From Sphaerisporangium krabiense (GTDB taxonomy: Bacteria; Actinomycetota; Actinomycetes; Streptosporangiales; Streptosporangiaceae): a stretch of 64,000 bases of DNA. Where the stretch lies: positions 1,984,001-2,048,000 of the forward strand of contig NZ_JACHBR010000001.1 of assembly GCF_014200435.1 (NCBI RefSeq), in the 5' to 3' direction. This document shows positions 20,101-30,860 of the stretch, piece by piece; the first letter of the stretch is position 1; each line of letters starts with the position of its first letter. The translations under genes and the position numbers were made by a program. The notes beneath the pieces were generated by a model. The model made no database searches, was not told the origin of the DNA, and saw only the letters and a list, made by a program, of their open reading frames with translations.

Positions 20101-23100
20101 TGGGCGAAGGCGGCCAGTTCGAGGTCGCGGGTGCGGTGGAGCAGTTCGGTGAACGTCGGGTCGCCCGAGGTGTCGGCGCGCAGCACCAGCGTGTTGACGA
20201 AGAACCCGACCAGGTCGTCCAGCGCCGCCTCCGGACGCCCGGTGACCACCGTGCCGAGCGGGATGTCGTCGCCGACGGCGTACCCCTTGAGCACGGCCGC
20301 CACCGCGGCCTGCAGGACGATGAACAGCGTGCAGTTCTGCCGCCGCGCCAGGTGCAGCAGCTCCCGGTGCAGGGCCGGGTCGGTGACGAGCTCGACCGTG
20401 TCGCCCTGGTAGCTGGGCTCGGACGGGCGCGGCCGGTCGTAGGGCAGGTCGAGCTGCTCGGGCATCCCCGCCAGCGCGGTGGCCCAGTGGTCGAGGTGCC
20501 CGGCCAGCACGCTGGACGGGTCGCGCTCGTCGCCGAGCGTCGCGCGCTGCCACACCGTGTAGTCCGCGTACTGCACGGCGAGCGGCTCGATGTCCGGCCG
20601 GGCGCCGGCCGCCCGCGCCCGGTAGGCGTGGTCCAGGTCGGCGAGGAGCGGGCGCAGCGACACGCCGTCGCAGGCGATGTGGTGCACCAGGACGAGCAGC
20701 ACGTGCTCGGGCCCGGGGCCGTCGGTCACCTCGAAGAGTACGCAGCGCAGCGGCAGGTCCACCGTGACGTCGAAGGCGTGCCGGGCGGCGCGGTCCAGCT
20801 CCGCGTCCACCTCGCTCCCGGCGACGGCGACGACCGGCAGGTCGAGGCCGACCTCGGCCGGCGGCAGGATCCGCTGGTAGGGGGCGCCGTCCGCGGACGG
20901 GAACACGGTGCGCAGCGCCTCGTGCCGGGTGACCAGGTCGTGCAGGGCCGTGCGCAGCGTGGCGACGTCCAGCGCGCCGCGCAGCCGCACCACCAGCGGG
21001 ATGTTGTAGGTGGCGCTCGGCCCCTCCATCTGGCCGATGAACCACAGGCGCTGTTGCGCGAAGGACAGCGGGATCGGGTCGGGGCGCGGCCCGCCCCCGG
21101 CCAGCGGCACGGGCTCCCGGTCCGGCTCGGCGACCTGGGTCAGCACCCGCGCGACCCCGGCGGGGGTGGGTTCCTGGAAGAGCTGGGCGAGGGCGAGGTG
21201 CACGCCGAGCACGGAGCGGATCCTGGTCACCAGCCGCATGGCGATCATGGAGTGGCCGCCGAGCGCGAAGAAGCTGTCGTGCGGGCCGACCTCCTCGACG
21301 CCGAGCGCGTCGGCGAAGAGGCCGCACAGGATGTCCTCCACCGCGGTGCGCGGCACGGCGGCCTGCCGCGACCCGGCGGCGGCCTGCGCGGCGCGCTCGG
21401 GCTCGGGCAGCGCCGCCCGGTCCAGCTTCCCGTTGGCGGTGATCGGCAGCGCGTCGAGGGGCACGAACGCCGAGGGCACCATGTAGTCGGGCAGCCGGGC
21501 GGCCACGCGTTCCCGCAGGTCCGCGAGCGCTCCCCCGTCCGTGTCGTCGGCGGGCACCACGTAGGCGACCAGGCCGCGCTCTCCGGCGTCGTCCTCGTGG
21601 ACCACCACCGCGGCCAGGGCGACCGCCGGGTCGGCCTGGACCACGGACTGCACCTCGCCGGGTTCGATCCGGAACCCGCGGATCTTGACCTGGTCGTCGG
21701 TCCTGCCGGCGAACTCCAGGTCGCCGGTGTCCGTGCGGCGCACCAGGTCGCCGGTCCGGTACATCCGCTCGCCCGGCCCCGCGAACGGGTCGGCGACGAA
21801 CCGCTGCGCGGTCAGCCCGGGGCGGCCGACGTACCCGCGGGCCAGCCCGGCGCCCGCCACGTACAGCTCGCCCAGCTCCCCGTCCTCGACCGGCCGCAGC
21901 CCCTCGTCGAGCACGTAGGCGCGCACGTCGTCCAGCGTGCCGCCGATCGGCACGTTGTCGGGGAGCTCGCCCTCGGCCGGCACGAAGAACCGGGTCGCGA
22001 AGGTGGTCGTCTCGGTGGGCCCGTACCCGTTGACCACCTGGGTGCCGGGCCGGGCGGCGCGCAGCGTGCGGATCGCGCGGGCCGACACGGCCTCGCCTCC
22101 GGTCCACACCTCCTCCAGAACGCCGAGCGCGGCGTCCTCCTCCTCCACCATCAGGTTGAACAGCGACGTGGTCATCGCGGCCGCCGTGGGCCGGTGCTCC
22201 TCGATGGCGCGCGCCAGCGTCCGCGCGTCGAGGTCGCCGGGCGGGGCGATCACGCAGCATCCGCCGTTGAGCAGCGGCACCCACATCTCGTAGGTGGAGG
22301 CGTCGAACGCGTAGGAGGAGTGCACCAGCACCCGGCGGTGCGCGGCGCCGGAGAACGAGCCGTCCCTGGCCAGCGCCAGGATGTCGCCGTGGGTCACTCC
22401 GACGCCCTTCGGGGTGCCGGTGGACCCGGAGGTGAACATGATGGACGCGAGCTGGTCGGGGTTCCCCGTCGAGCGCGGCAGCGGGACGTCGGGCGCGGAC
22501 ATCGCGCCGGGCTCGACGACGAGGATCGCGGCCTGGTGGTCGAAGCGCACGCTCAGCGACGTCGCGTCCACCAGCAGCACCCGCGCCTTGGACTCCCGCA
22601 TGACGACGCCGTGCCGCGCCGCCGGGCTGCGCCGCTCCAGCGGCACGAACGCGCCGCCCGCCTTCAGCACGGCGAGCAGCGACACGATCAGTTCGACCGA
22701 GCGGTCGACCAGCACGGCGACCGGCGTCTCCGGCCCCACGCCGAGGGCGACGAGCCGGTGGGCGAGGGCGGTGGCCCGCCGGTCGAGCTCCTGGTAGGTG
22801 ACCTCCTCCCGCCCGGAGACGAGCGCCGGGGCGTCCGGCCGGTCGCGGACCAGCTCGGCGAACCGGTCGGGGACGGTCGCCGCGAGGGACTCGCTTCCCG
22901 CGGGCGCGGCGCGCTCCGCCAGCTCCAGCCGGTCCACGGTGAGCTCCGGGTCGTCCGCGACCTGGTCGAGGATCCGGACGAAGTTCGCCGCCAGCAGTTC
23001 GACGGTGTCCCGGTCGAACAGCTCGATCGCGTAGTCGAGGAAGCCGGCGATGCCCTGCGGGACGCCGTCCGCGGCCGGCAGCTCCCGCATGCCGAGCCCG

Positions 23101-24593
23101 AGCTCGAACTTGGCCGCCACCGTGCCCACGTCGTAGAGCTCGGCGTCCGGCAGGCCGCGCAGCACGTCCGCGTCGACCCCGGTCGCGCCGAATCCGAGGG
23201 ACACCTGGACGAGCGGGCTCCAGCCGCGCGCGTCGCCCGGGTTGACCGCCTCCACCACCCGGTCGAACGGCACCTCCTGGTGGGCGAGGGCGGCCATGTC
23301 CGCGTCCCTGATCCGGTCCACCAGGTCGCCGAAGGACGGGTCGCCGGAGGTGTCGGTGCGGAACACGAGCGTGTTGGCGACCAGGCCGACCAGCCCGTCC
23401 AGGTCGTCGTGCGACCGGCCGGCCACCGCCGCGGCGAACGGGAGGTCGGTGCCCGCGCCGGCGCGGGTGAGCAGCGCGGCCAGCGCGGCCTGCATCACCA
23501 TGAACAGCGTCGCCCGGCACCGCCGGGCCAGGGTGACCAGGCGGGCGTGCAGCGCCGCGTCGATGGTGAACGGCACTCCGGCGCCGTGGTGGGACGGCAC
23601 CGCGGCGCGGGGCCGGTCCAGGGGCAGCGCGAGCCGCCGGGGGATGCCGTCCAGCGCGCGCCGCCAGAAGTCGAGCTGGGCGGTCAGCACGCCGTCCGGC
23701 CCGGACTCCTCGTCGAGCAGCCTCCGGTACCACTCGCTGTACCGCCGGTAGGTCACCGGCAGCGGCGGGAAGTCCGGAGCGCCGCCGGCGAGGCGGGCCG
23801 CGTAGGCCGTGGCGAGGTCACCGAGCAGCGGGCGGATCGACTCCCCGTCGGCGGCGATGTGGTGCAGCGACAGCAGCAGCACGTGCTCCGGCCCGCCGCC
23901 GCCCGGCGCCACCGTGATGTCGGTCACCCGCAGCGGAAGGTCGGCGGTGATGTCGAACGCCTCGCTCGCCGCCTCGGCCAGCGCGCCGGGCAGGCCGCCG
24001 TCCGGCACGGTGATCTGGCGCAGCAGCGGGCCCACCTCGGCCATGTCCACCACGTGCTGGTACGGCACCCCGTCGATCTGCGGGAACACCGTGCGCAGCG
24101 GCTCGTGCCTGGCCACCACGTCGCGCAGCGCGGCCTCCATCGCCGCCGCGTCCACCGTGCCGCGCAGGCGCACCGCGACCGGCATGTTGTAGCGGGGGGT
24201 CGGCCCTTCGAGCTGCGCCAGGAACCACAGCCGTTGCTGCGCCGACGACAGCGGGGCGCGTTCCGGCACGGTCACCTCGTCGAACGCGGCGCGGACGCGG
24301 GTGGCCTGGGCGCCGTCCGCGTCCTGCGCGAGCCTGCGGGCCAGCCCGGCCACCGTGGGCGACTCGAAGAGCTTGCGCACGTGCGCCGCCGGGCCGAGCA
24401 CGCGGCGGATCCGGTTCACCAGCCGCATGGCCAGCAGCGAGTCGCCGCCGAGCTCGAAGAAGTTGTCGTCGGCGCCGACCGAAGGCAGCCCCAGCGCCTC
24501 GGCGAACAGGCCGCCGAGGATCTCCTCCTGCGGCGTGCGGAAGGCGCCGCCGCCCTGAGAACCATGGGGGGAGCCATGGAGTGCTGACGTCAT
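17103..24593 (-). CDS. NRPS, T-C-A-T-C-A-T-TE (2496 residues)
   Basis: Domains in order: T1 (Ser52), C1 (HHIAADG 244-250), A1 (about 590-1060), T2 (Ser1115), C2 (HHIACDG 1304-1310), A2 (about 1650-2130), T3 and a type I thioesterase from about 2229 (GWSLGG, Ser about 2315). No epimerisation or methylation domain is present. Hand-read specificity codes are D-A-Y-A-W-G-G-T-F-K for A1, similar to branched aliphatic (Val-like) pockets, and D-V-W-Q-L-H-V-D-D-K for A2, without a confident match. The protein starts with a carrier domain that has no cognate A domain, so that T must be loaded in trans or through the free-standing C protein encoded just upstream. The ATG follows GAAGGGAA; a longer open frame upstream overlaps the C-protein gene and is not used. 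The TE releases the chain by hydrolysis or cyclisation. Confidence 0.95.
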   Translation of the reverse strand: MTSALHGSPHGSQGGGAFRTPQEEILGGLFAEALGLPSVGADDNFFELGGDSLLAMRLVNRIRRVLGPAAHVRKLFESPTVAGLARRLAQDADGAQATRVRAAFDEVTVPERAPLSSAQQRLWFLAQLEGPTPRYNMPVAVRLRGTVDAAAMEAALRDVVARHEPLRTVFPQIDGVPYQHVVDMAEVGPLLRQITVPDGGLPGALAEAASEAFDITADLPLRVTDITVAPGGGGPEHVLLLSLHHIAADGESIRPLLGDLATAYAARLAGGAPDFPPLPVTYRRYSEWYRRLLDEESGPDGVLTAQLDFWRRALDGIPRRLALPLDRPRAAVPSHHGAGVPFTIDAALHARLVTLARRCRATLFMVMQAALAALLTRAGAGTDLPFAAAVAGRSHDDLDGLVGLVANTLVFRTDTSGDPSFGDLVDRIRDADMAALAHQEVPFDRVVEAVNPGDARGWSPLVQVSLGFGATGVDADVLRGLPDAELYDVGTVAAKFELGLGMRELPAADGVPQGIAGFLDYAIELFDRDTVELLAANFVRILDQVADDPELTVDRLELAERAAPAGSESLAATVPDRFAELVRDRPDAPALVSGREEVTYQELDRRATALAHRLVALGVGPETPVAVLVDRSVELIVSLLAVLKAGGAFVPLERRSPAARHGVVMRESKARVLLVDATSLSVRFDHQAAILVVEPGAMSAPDVPLPRSTGNPDQLASIMFTSGSTGTPKGVGVTHGDILALARDGSFSGAAHRRVLVHSSYAFDASTYEMWVPLLNGGCCVIAPPGDLDARTLARAIEEHRPTAAAMTTSLFNLMVEEEDAALGVLEEVWTGGEAVSARAIRTLRAARPGTQVVNGYGPTETTTFATRFFVPAEGELPDNVPIGGTLDDVRAYVLDEGLRPVEDGELGELYVAGAGLARGYVGRPGLTAQRFVADPFAGPGERMYRTGDLVRRTDTGDLEFAGRTDDQVKIRGFRIEPGEVQSVVQADPAVALAAVVVHEDDAGERGLVAYVVPADDTDGGALADLRERVAARLPDYMVPSAFVPLDALPITANGKLDRAALPEPERAAQAAAGSRQAAVPRTAVEDILCGLFADALGVEEVGPHDSFFALGGHSMIAMRLVTRIRSVLGVHLALAQLFQEPTPAGVARVLTQVAEPDREPVPLAGGGPRPDPIPLSFAQQRLWFIGQMEGPSATYNIPLVVRLRGALDVATLRTALHDLVTRHEALRTVFPSADGAPYQRILPPAEVGLDLPVVAVAGSEVDAELDRAARHAFDVTVDLPLRCVLFEVTDGPGPEHVLLVLVHHIACDGVSLRPLLADLDHAYRARAAGARPDIEPLAVQYADYTVWQRATLGDERDPSSVLAGHLDHWATALAGMPEQLDLPYDRPRPSEPSYQGDTVELVTDPALHRELLHLARRQNCTLFIVLQAAVAAVLKGYAVGDDIPLGTVVTGRPEAALDDLVGFFVNTLVLRADTSGDPTFTELLHRTRDLELAAFAHQDVPFDLVVERCNPRRSLGRHPLFQVLVALDYGFMNESEPLFGAEATLSSLSTGTAKFDLSVDFDQRRDAQGAPSGLGVVLEYATDLFDRDTVVAIRDRIIRMLEAVVADPDRRIGAIDLLSPAERRRLLADGNGADRPEPEHDTPVRVRQVVDRRPDAVAVSAADGSLTYAELAGRAGAVRRELVAAGAGIDAVTAVLSERSPWFVAAALGVLDGGGGYLPLDPGIPVARAAGMLTDAGARVIVAAAGLRDRAAAIAAACDHPVTVLSPGGSAPLEPPVEAPRDALAYSVFTSGSTGTPKGVLVTRRGLANHLAVVADLYGLGEGDTMAFNAPLTFDVAIWQALTMLTVGGRVHVMDDDTTRDPFALLDAVARHGVTVLQIVPAVLDAVLNACAADPAAAARLTGLRWMLVHGEALPGELARRWYDRFPGIPLANVYGPAECTDDVSIAMLRRDAVAGGRAPIGPPLPNTRCYVLDDRMRLAPPGVVGELYVAGAGVARGYSRRASLTAERFVADPFGPAGTRMYRTGDLVRWNRDGELEFVARADHQLKIRGHRAEPGEIQAALEGDASVGQSAVVASPEGALIAYVTPALAGGHVEVDRLRRRAVDLVPEYMVPTAFVVLDALPRTVNGKLDRAALPAPEPSAAGLLAAPRTPREKVLCGLFARLLGRPEVGVDDDFFQLGGHSMLAMRLIADVRSELGLTVSIRTLFRTPTPAGILAAEAGEDARHDFDVLLPLRTGADPTPLFCVHPASGLAWGYRALAGQLATDTTVYGVQAPGLRDGAPLPASFAEMLDRMAAEIRQVSPTGPYRLLGWSLGGNIAHALATRFQDEGERVELLALIDAYPGETWHYPAFATQSQWDEFSLLATLGEEPPGEVENADRLRHALAALRGTALHRLGLEERVLQRLVDVGVNASRLAAAWRPSRFRGTAMFFTAARGRGPNWPRPEDWERYVDDLAETPLPCRHEEVLADEPRTLIAEALGAALGTGAGLRGAR

Positions 24594-24607
24594 GGGGTTC
24601 CCTTCGA

Positions 24608-25834
24608 TCAACGTGGTTCCTGCAGGAGACGGCGCAGCGCGTGCTGGAACCGGCCGGCCAGCTCGCGTACGTCCCCGGAGGTGAAGGACTCGGCCTCGGC
24701 GCGCAGCACGCCGCGGATGTTGCCGACCGTGCCCCAGGTGAACTCCCACAGCGCGGGCAGGTTCGCCCAGCGTGGCGCGATGGGCCTGGCCGACGTGCGC
24801 ATGCCCGGCAGGGGCAGGTCCGGGAGCACGGTGTCGACGTTGACCACGTGCACGAGCAGCGGGTCGGCCCCGGGCCCGCGCGGCAGCCCGGCGGCCCGCA
24901 GGATGACGGGGTAGGGCACGTCCTTGTGCGTCAGGGCGTCGTCCATCGACTCCGCGTGCACCTCGACCAGGCCGGCGCCGCGCAGCCCCGCCGGCCAGGT
25001 GGTGCGCACGGGCAGCGTGTTGAGCAGCGGTCCCACCGTGGCCTGCGACGACGCGGTGTCGCGGATGGCGGCGGGCAGTCCCACGACCGACTCGCCGCGG
25101 TCGCCGGCCACCGCGACGCTCACCGCGGTGAACAGCACCGCGGCCGGCGAGACCCGCGCGGCCCTCGCCAGAGCGCGGATGCCCCGGGTGTCGTCGGCGT
25201 CGAGCTCCAGGTCGGCCGCGTCGAACAGGCCGCGCCGCTCGTCGGCCGGTTCGGCCCGCGGCCTCGGCGGGACCGTCACGCCGCGCAGCCGTTCCCGCCA
25301 CCACGCGGCGTCCCAGCTCTGCTCCTGCTCCCACGCGGCGTGGTCGAAGAAGTCCGGCGCGGGGCCGAGGTCCGGCACGGCGCCGCGCACCGCCGCGCCG
25401 TACGCCGCGCCGAGCTCGCGCAGCATGAGCGCCAGCGACCAGCTGTCCCCGGCGACGTGGTGGACGGCCAGCCCGAGGGCGTGCTCGTCCGGCGGGTCCG
25501 ACACCAGCACGGCCCGCACCGGCGGCTCGTCGACGAGGTCGAACAGCGTGTCCCACAGCCCGGCCAGCTCGGGCGCGCCCGCCCGCGCCGGGCCGGTCAC
25601 CCGGCGCAGGCCGGGGAGCCCGCCGGTGTACGGGAGGGCGACCTCGCCGTCGTAGGTGGACGACAGGACGGGATGCCGGCCCATGACGTGGTGCAGCGCG
25701 TGTTCGAGCGCTCCGGCGTCCACACGGCCCGTGATGGAGAAGCACACCGGCATGGTGTACATCGGGCGGCCGGTCAGGGCCTCCTGCACCAGCATGGCCT
25801 GCTGCATGCCGGTCAGCGGTCGGGCGGCGGCCAC
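24608..25834 (-). CDS. Free-standing NRPS condensation domain
   Basis: The 408-residue protein is a single C domain with an intact catalytic motif HHVAGDS. It begins close to the C1 motif ([10 protein letters not shown]) and ends where a normal C domain ends. It lies between an A-T protein (4-bp gap) and a synthetase beginning with T (14-bp gap), so it probably joins the building block on the upstream carrier to that on the first T of the large synthetase. GTG start. A free-standing C may also accept an acyl-ACP or a small-molecule acceptor. The final D/S change (HHxxxDS for HHxxxDG) is mild. Confidence 0.88.
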   Translation of the reverse strand: MAAARPLTGMQQAMLVQEALTGRPMYTMPVCFSITGRVDAGALEHALHHVMGRHPVLSSTYDGEVALPYTGGLPGLRRVTGPARAGAPELAGLWDTLFDLVDEPPVRAVLVSDPPDEHALGLAVHHVAGDSWSLALMLRELGAAYGAAVRGAVPDLGPAPDFFDHAAWEQEQSWDAAWWRERLRGVTVPPRPRAEPADERRGLFDAADLELDADDTRGIRALARAARVSPAAVLFTAVSVAVAGDRGESVVGLPAAIRDTASSQATVGPLLNTLPVRTTWPAGLRGAGLVEVHAESMDDALTHKDVPYPVILRAAGLPRGPGADPLLVHVVNVDTVLPDLPLPGMRTSARPIAPRWANLPALWEFTWGTVGNIRGVLRAEAESFTSGDVRELAGRFQHALRRLLQEPR

Positions 25835-25838
25835 CAGA

Positions 25839-28463
25839 TCACGCCCTCACGGCGTCCGCGGCGCGCAGCACCTCGCCGGCCCACCCCGCGAAGCTCGTGG
25901 CGCGCAGGCACCGTCCCGGGCCGATGTCGGCGCCGGTCACCTGGCGGACCCGCGCGGTGACGCGCAGCGCGAGCAGCGAATGCCCGCCCAGCGAGACGAA
26001 GTCGTCGTCGTCGTTGATCTGGTCCATGCCCAGCGCCACCCGCCAGATCTCGCGCAGCACCTCGCGCGGGGAGCCGTCCCCGCCCGGGACGACCGCGGTC
26101 TCGGGCGGCAGGTCCGGCGGGGGGAGGTCGCGGCGGGACACCTTGCCGTTGGGCAGCCGCGGCAGGTCCTCCAGGAACACGACGTGGCCGGGCCGCATCG
26201 CGGGCGGCAGCAGGGCGGCGGCGTGCCGGTGGATCTCGCGGGCGGTCAGGAGCTCCGGGGGGCGGTGCGCGCCCGGCCGGGCCGGGGAGGGCGGCGCGGG
26301 GTCGGCGTCCCGGGTGGCGTACACGTAGCTGACGTCGGCGTCGCGGCCCACGGTCCAGTCGTGCTGGGTGTGCACGGTGAACCCGGCCTCCTTCAGGGTC
26401 GCCACGATCGGCGGGCCGGCGACGGTGCTGTGCTCGACCTCCAGGCAGACCTGCCGCACCCGGGCCCAGTGGCCGGGGCGGACGCCGTCGAGCACGCCGC
26501 CTTCCGCGCCCTCGACGTTGATCTTCAGCAGGTCCACCCGGTCCACGCCGTACTGGTCGAGCACGGTGGACAGGTCGAGCGTCTGGACCGTGTACGTGGT
26601 GCCGCGCAGCCGGTCCTCGGTGTCGCGCCGCAGCTCCGCCATCTCGGTGGCCGGCACCGTGCCGGCGGCGGCGTGCTCGAGGTGCGACCGGACCAGGCCG
26701 GCCGCCTCCGTGCCCCGGTCCGCGCCGAGGCCCGACAGGTACGTGAGGCCGGGGAACGAGGTCAGCGTGGCGGTGCCGGCCCGGTCGGTGACCGCGACCG
26801 GGACGATCCGGGCGCGCACGTCGTTGAGCTCCAGGTTGGCGCGCAGGTACGGCAGCACGTCCGGGTTCGGCTCCACCGCCACGACGTGGACGCCGGGGGC
26901 CTGGTCGTGCGCCCACAGCGCGAACAGCCCGACGTTGGCCCCGACGTCCACCACCGTGTCGCCGGGCCCGACCCGGATCCCGAACCGCGCGTACTCGTCC
27001 TCCTCGAAGATCTGGCGGTACAGGAACATCGTCTCGTCGGGGGACGGCGTGGCCACCGGCCGCCCGTTCGGCAGCCGTATCCGCCGCAGCCCGTCGACCA
27101 CCGGTGAGTTGGCCCGCCGCGCGGCCACGTAGGCGACCAGTTGGACGCCGCCCGCGCCGTCGGGCACGCCGACGACGGCGGCGTCCCTGACGAGGGGATG
27201 CCGGCGGATCGCGCTGCTCACGCCTTCGGGTTCCACGCGGACGCCGCGCACCTTCACCTGGTCGTCGATCCGCCCGCGGAACTCCAGGTAGCCGGCCGGG
27301 GCGAGCCGGACCAGGTCGCCGGTGCGGTAGACGCGGCCGGGGCCCCACGGGTCGGGCAGGAACCGCCGCGCGGTCAGCGCGGCGTCGTCCAGGTAGCCGG
27401 TCGCCACTCCGGCGCCGCCGATCCACAGCTCGCCGGTCTGTCCCGCGGGCACCGGGGCGAGGTCCTCGCCGAGCACGTGGCAGGTGACGCCGTCGATCGG
27501 CCGTCCGATGGGGGCGATGGTCCCGTCGAAGGGCTCCTCGGCGTCCCACGTCGTGGCGTTCACCGACGTCTCGGTGGGCCCGTAGAAGTTGACCACGCGG
27601 CAGCCGAGCATGCTCCGCAGGCGGCGGACCAGGCCCATGTCCAGGGCCTCGCCGCCGCAGAACACCCGCCGCAGCGAGGTGCAGTACCGCAGCTCTTCCT
27701 CGTCCAGCACGTAGCGCAGCACCGAGGGGACGAAGTGCGCCGTGCTCACCTCGGCCTCGCGGATGAGCCGGACCAGGCCGCGGCTGTCGAACTGCAGGCC
27801 GGGCGGGGCGATGACGAGGGTGCCGCCGGCGACGAGCGGCGCGAAGATCTCGTGGATGGCGGCGTCGAACGCGGTCGACGCCTTGTGGAGCACGCGCTCG
27901 CCGGGCTCGAACGCGAAGACGCGCTGCCCCCACTCCAGCCGGTTGACGAGGCCGGCGTGGTGCAGGACCACGCCCTTCGGCCGGCCCGTCGATCCGGAGG
28001 TGAACAGGATGATCGCCGGTTGGACGTCCGCGGCGGCTCCCCGCCACACGTCCCCGGGGGCCACCGGCCCGAGGTGGGCGCGGTCCTCGTCGAGGCGCAG
28101 CCAGGGCGCGGCGCCCGCGCCGGGCGGCGCGGTGTCCTCGGCGTGCAGCACCACGCGGGGCCGGGCGGCCGCGCAGATGCCGTCGAGCCGGTCGAGCGGG
28201 AACTCCGGATCCATGGGCACCGCGACCGCGCCCATGGTGGTGACCGCGAGCAGGGAGGTCACGTACTCGGCGGATCGCGGCAGGTAGAGCCCGACCCGGT
28301 CGCCGGGGCGCACGCCCGCGGACCGCAACCGCCTGACCGTGCGGCCGACCCGGTCCCACATACGCGGGTAGGAGACCTCGCCGTTCACGTCGATGATCGC
28401 GGCGCGTCCCGGATCGTCCGGCGGCGTGTTCCCGATCAGGTCGGGCAGGTATACGGGCGGCAC
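25839..28463 (-). CDS. NRPS A(MT)-T: adenylation domain interrupted by an FkbM-type methyltransferase, plus carrier domain
   Basis: The 874-residue protein has an A domain (P-loop TSGSTGRPKG at 155-164; A8 motif DQVKVRGVRVEP near 401-412) that is interrupted at about 452 and resumes at about 735, ending with the A10 lysine in PNGKVSR near 774. The insert (about 475-720) is an FkbM-family SAM methyltransferase with DVGANVG (506-512), VEPN and INVEGAEG. A T domain follows (Ser829). The hand-read code D-A-H-H-F-G-F-V-N-K has no confident match. The GTG start lies 1 bp after the upstream methyltransferase stop. It activates, probably O-methylates and carries the first amino acid. Interrupted A domains are known, but the usual insert is a different methyltransferase family. 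Confidence 0.9.
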   Translation of the reverse strand: MPPVYLPDLIGNTPPDDPGRAAIIDVNGEVSYPRMWDRVGRTVRRLRSAGVRPGDRVGLYLPRSAEYVTSLLAVTTMGAVAVPMDPEFPLDRLDGICAAARPRVVLHAEDTAPPGAGAAPWLRLDEDRAHLGPVAPGDVWRGAAADVQPAIILFTSGSTGRPKGVVLHHAGLVNRLEWGQRVFAFEPGERVLHKASTAFDAAIHEIFAPLVAGGTLVIAPPGLQFDSRGLVRLIREAEVSTAHFVPSVLRYVLDEEELRYCTSLRRVFCGGEALDMGLVRRLRSMLGCRVVNFYGPTETSVNATTWDAEEPFDGTIAPIGRPIDGVTCHVLGEDLAPVPAGQTGELWIGGAGVATGYLDDAALTARRFLPDPWGPGRVYRTGDLVRLAPAGYLEFRGRIDDQVKVRGVRVEPEGVSSAIRRHPLVRDAAVVGVPDGAGGVQLVAYVAARRANSPVVDGLRRIRLPNGRPVATPSPDETMFLYRQIFEEDEYARFGIRVGPGDTVVDVGANVGLFALWAHDQAPGVHVVAVEPNPDVLPYLRANLELNDVRARIVPVAVTDRAGTATLTSFPGLTYLSGLGADRGTEAAGLVRSHLEHAAAGTVPATEMAELRRDTEDRLRGTTYTVQTLDLSTVLDQYGVDRVDLLKINVEGAEGGVLDGVRPGHWARVRQVCLEVEHSTVAGPPIVATLKEAGFTVHTQHDWTVGRDADVSYVYATRDADPAPPSPARPGAHRPPELLTAREIHRHAAALLPPAMRPGHVVFLEDLPRLPNGKVSRRDLPPPDLPPETAVVPGGDGSPREVLREIWRVALGMDQINDDDDFVSLGGHSLLALRVTARVRQVTGADIGPGRCLRATSFAGWAGEVLRAADAVRA

Positions 28464-28464
28464 C

Positions 28465-29508
28465 TCACGACACCCTTTCCGCGACCGCCGCGAGCGCCAT
28501 GCGCGGCACCTCGGCAACGCAATATCCGGACATTTCATGAACCGTTGGGCGACGCGGCGTGTCCGAGGCGGCGCCGATGCGCGCCAGGTACGCCGAATGG
28601 TCGAAGATCTCCTCCAGCAGGCGCCAGGAGGACTCCTTCTCCCCCGCCATGACCTGGTGGATGCCGTACATGTCGGCGACGTAGTCGCACATGCGGCGGC
28701 GCGCGGTCTCGGGGTCCCGTCCCCGCACCACGAGCGGGTCGTAGACGTCCACCACCCGCACGCCCGCCGGCAGCCGATGGAACAGCGCCACCATGTCCTC
28801 GCGGGAGAAGTGCCGGTAGTCGTGGCCGGCCGCCGAGTGCGGGTGGACCAGCTCGGCGAAGAACCGCGCCATGGGGCTGGCCTCGTCGAAGTCGTGGATG
28901 ACCACACGTCCTCCGGGGCGGGTGACGCGCAGCGCCTCCGCCATGGCCCGGGACCGGTCCGCGGGGGCGATGTGGTGGGTGCCGTAGGCCAGCAGCACCG
29001 CGTCCACCGACGCGTCGCGCAGGAAGAGGAAGTCGGCCGCCTGGCGCACCGCGGGCAGGCCCATGGCCAGCGCCCGCTCGACCATCGTGCCGGAGATGTC
29101 GCCGGTCAGGACGGTCGGCTTCGCCGCGGCCCCGCCGTTCTCGGCCACCGCGCGCGCGATCACGCCGTCGCCGCCGAGCACGTCGAGCACGGTGACCTCG
29201 CCGGTCGCGCCGGCGGGCGTGGCGAGCCGCAGCAGCCGCCGCGCCCCGGTCCACCGCACCGACACGTCCTGCTGCGCCCTGCGGTAGGAATCGCCCCGGC
29301 CGCTCGCGTCGGACTCGAACTCGTTGACCGTGGACACCAGAGCCGACAACCGGTCGGCCGACCGCATCCGCGCGTCGTCCAGCCTCGCGCGCAGCTCCGG
29401 ATGGCGGGCCGCCACCATGCCGAGGTATTCGTCAAGGGAGGCGGACGGAAGATATCGGTCCGTGGCCGGTGATCGCACAGCGGTTTCCAGGCGTGAGTTG
29501 ACGGTCAT
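28465..29508 (-). CDS. SAM-dependent methyltransferase, class I
   Basis: The 347-residue protein has a Rossmann methyltransferase core: motif I VLDVLGGDG, motif II TGDISGTM, the post-core LLAYGTHH and ALRVTRPGGRVVIHDF. An N-terminal extension of about 105 residues may form a lid or dimer contact. ATG with CAGGAG upstream. It sits between MbtH and the A(MT)-T gene. A substrate cannot be read from the sequence; O- or N-methylation of the peptide is plausible. Pathway membership is strong because the following NRPS gene starts 1 bp after its stop. Confidence 0.85.
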   Translation of the reverse strand: MTVNSRLETAVRSPATDRYLPSASLDEYLGMVAARHPELRARLDDARMRSADRLSALVSTVNEFESDASGRGDSYRRAQQDVSVRWTGARRLLRLATPAGATGEVTVLDVLGGDGVIARAVAENGGAAAKPTVLTGDISGTMVERALAMGLPAVRQAADFLFLRDASVDAVLLAYGTHHIAPADRSRAMAEALRVTRPGGRVVIHDFDEASPMARFFAELVHPHSAAGHDYRHFSREDMVALFHRLPAGVRVVDVYDPLVVRGRDPETARRRMCDYVADMYGIHQVMAGEKESSWRLLEEIFDHSAYLARIGAASDTPRRPTVHEMSGYCVAEVPRMALAAVAERVS

Positions 29509-29544
29509 GAAATGCGGCTCCTGCTCGCTGGAGAGAACACCGGA

Positions 29545-29775
29545 CTACTCCGCGGGCCGCCGGCCGGCTTCGTCCAGGGCGCGCGCCAGGCTCGCCGGGC
29601 GCAGGTCGGTCCAATTGCGCTCGACATAATCCAGGCAGTCGGTTCTCGACCCCTCGTGGACCACGTCCCACCCGGCGGGAACGTCCACGGAAGGCAGCCA
29701 GAGAGAATGCTGGCGCTCCTGGTTGACGAGGACCAGAAACGTACCATCGGCATGGTCGAACGGGTTTTCCGGCAC
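29545..29775 (-). CDS. MbtH-like protein
   Basis: This 76-residue protein has the MbtH signature [20 protein letters not shown] and [14 protein letters not shown]. These small proteins bind NRPS adenylation domains and are needed for their solubility or activity. The start is GTG after AGGGG. It is the second gene of the long NRPS operon, a typical position, and probably serves the A domains of this cluster, including those in the separate unit at 1490-4429. Confidence 0.96.
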   Translation of the reverse strand: MPENPFDHADGTFLVLVNQERQHSLWLPSVDVPAGWDVVHEGSRTDCLDYVERNWTDLRPASLARALDEAGRRPAE

Positions 29776-29864
29776 ACTCAGCCCCTTTGGCAGGAATGGT
29801 TAGGTCAGCCGATCGGCGGCCCGCGGCACGGAACTCGTGGATTCCGGCGGCGCGGGGGAGCGGA

Positions 29865-30860
29865 TCAGCCGCCGGCCACGAACATGCGGCCGCCCGGCAT
29901 GCGGTGCGGCACGGACGTGACGTCGGTGTAACCCGCGCGGCGGAACAGGTCCAGCCATTGTTCTTCGGTGGGCAGCCGCACGTTCATCGACGTCCCGTGC
30001 AGATAGGTGAAAAGCGCGCTGAAGGCCCGTTCCCGCGCGACGGGCACGTACGGCACCGCGTCGGTGACGATCAGGCGGCATCCGTCCGCCGTCGCCTCCC
30101 GGCAGGCGCGCAGGACCGCCGTGAACGTCTCCGGATCGCCCACGACGTCGTGCATGACGAAACCGGCGTGCACGACGTCGGCGTCCCGCACCGGCGACGG
30201 GTCCTCCACCAGCGACTCGATCTTGCGGTTCACCACGGTGAGGCGGTCGGCCACCCCGGCGCGCCGGGCCGCGCGCCCTGCTTCCTCGCAGGCCGCGGCG
30301 CTCATGTCGATCGCGGTGCCGGTGCTGCCGGGGAGCGTGCGCAGCAGGTGGACGAGCAGCCCGCCCGCCCCCGCGCCGAGGTCCGCCACCTTGGCCGGAC
30401 GGAGGTTCACGATCTCGGAGAAGGCGCGGGGATAGAAGCCCTGCGACCCGACCCAGCGCGACGACGTCGCCACCCATCGGCCGTCGCGGTCGTATTTCCT
30501 GGTCGCCTCGCCGGGATCCCGGAGAAATTCCGGCGCGTTCTCGATGTACGGCCGGTTGGCATTCATGGCCCACAGCACGTAACCCGACTCGTACCTGCGG
30601 TCCGCCATATCCGGACAGGGCAGGAACCGCTCGGACTCGCCGACGCGATCGACCAGTCCCGCGGCGTGCAACGCGTTCACGAATTCGGCGCAGTTCCGCG
30701 TGGGGGCCGCCGCCGCGGCGGCGACGTCCTCGACCGTGAAAGGCTCCGCCCGGTCCAGCAACGGGGTTATTCCTATTTCCTCGGCGATCTCCAGCAGAGC
30801 GGCGACCGCCGCCAGATCCGCGGCCGTCTCACCGGGATGAGTGGATTGGTCGATGCTCAT
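29865..30860 (-). CDS. SAM-dependent methyltransferase, possibly acting on a 2-oxo acid
   Basis: The 331-residue protein has an N-terminal helical dimerisation region and a SAM-binding core (VADLGAGAGG, AIDMSAAA, and a late DAVPY segment). The middle stretch (YESGYVLWAMNANRP, DGRWVATSSRWVGSQGFYP) recalls the C-methyltransferases that beta-methylate 2-oxo acids (MppJ, GlmT, LptI type); this is recognition by pattern, not alignment. A divergent aminotransferase gene 229 bp away fits such a route: methylate the 2-oxo acid, then transaminate. An O-methyltransferase is the alternative. The ATG at 30860 follows GGAG; earlier in-frame starts lack a ribosome site. First gene of the long leftward operon. 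Confidence 0.75.
   Translation of the reverse strand: MSIDQSTHPGETAADLAAVAALLEIAEEIGITPLLDRAEPFTVEDVAAAAAAPTRNCAEFVNALHAAGLVDRVGESERFLPCPDMADRRYESGYVLWAMNANRPYIENAPEFLRDPGEATRKYDRDGRWVATSSRWVGSQGFYPRAFSEIVNLRPAKVADLGAGAGGLLVHLLRTLPGSTGTAIDMSAAACEEAGRAARRAGVADRLTVVNRKIESLVEDPSPVRDADVVHAGFVMHDVVGDPETFTAVLRACREATADGCRLIVTDAVPYVPVARERAFSALFTYLHGTSMNVRLPTEEQWLDLFRRAGYTDVTSVPHRMPGGRMFVAGG

Noticed and set aside
20037-24587. Very long open frames antisense to the NRPS genes
   Set aside because: They mirror the high third-position GC of the real genes, have no domain similarity and are rich in Arg, Gly, Pro and Ala; the opposite strand encodes clear NRPS domains.
17103-24593. Epimerisation domains, giving D-amino acids
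   Set aside because: All second HHxxxDG motifs belong to complete C domains followed by A domains; no extra C-like domain follows any T domain.
24594-25745. Longer N-terminus for the large NRPS
   Set aside because: The extension overlaps the free-standing C gene in another frame, has no family similarity, and the ATG at 24593 has a good ribosome site.
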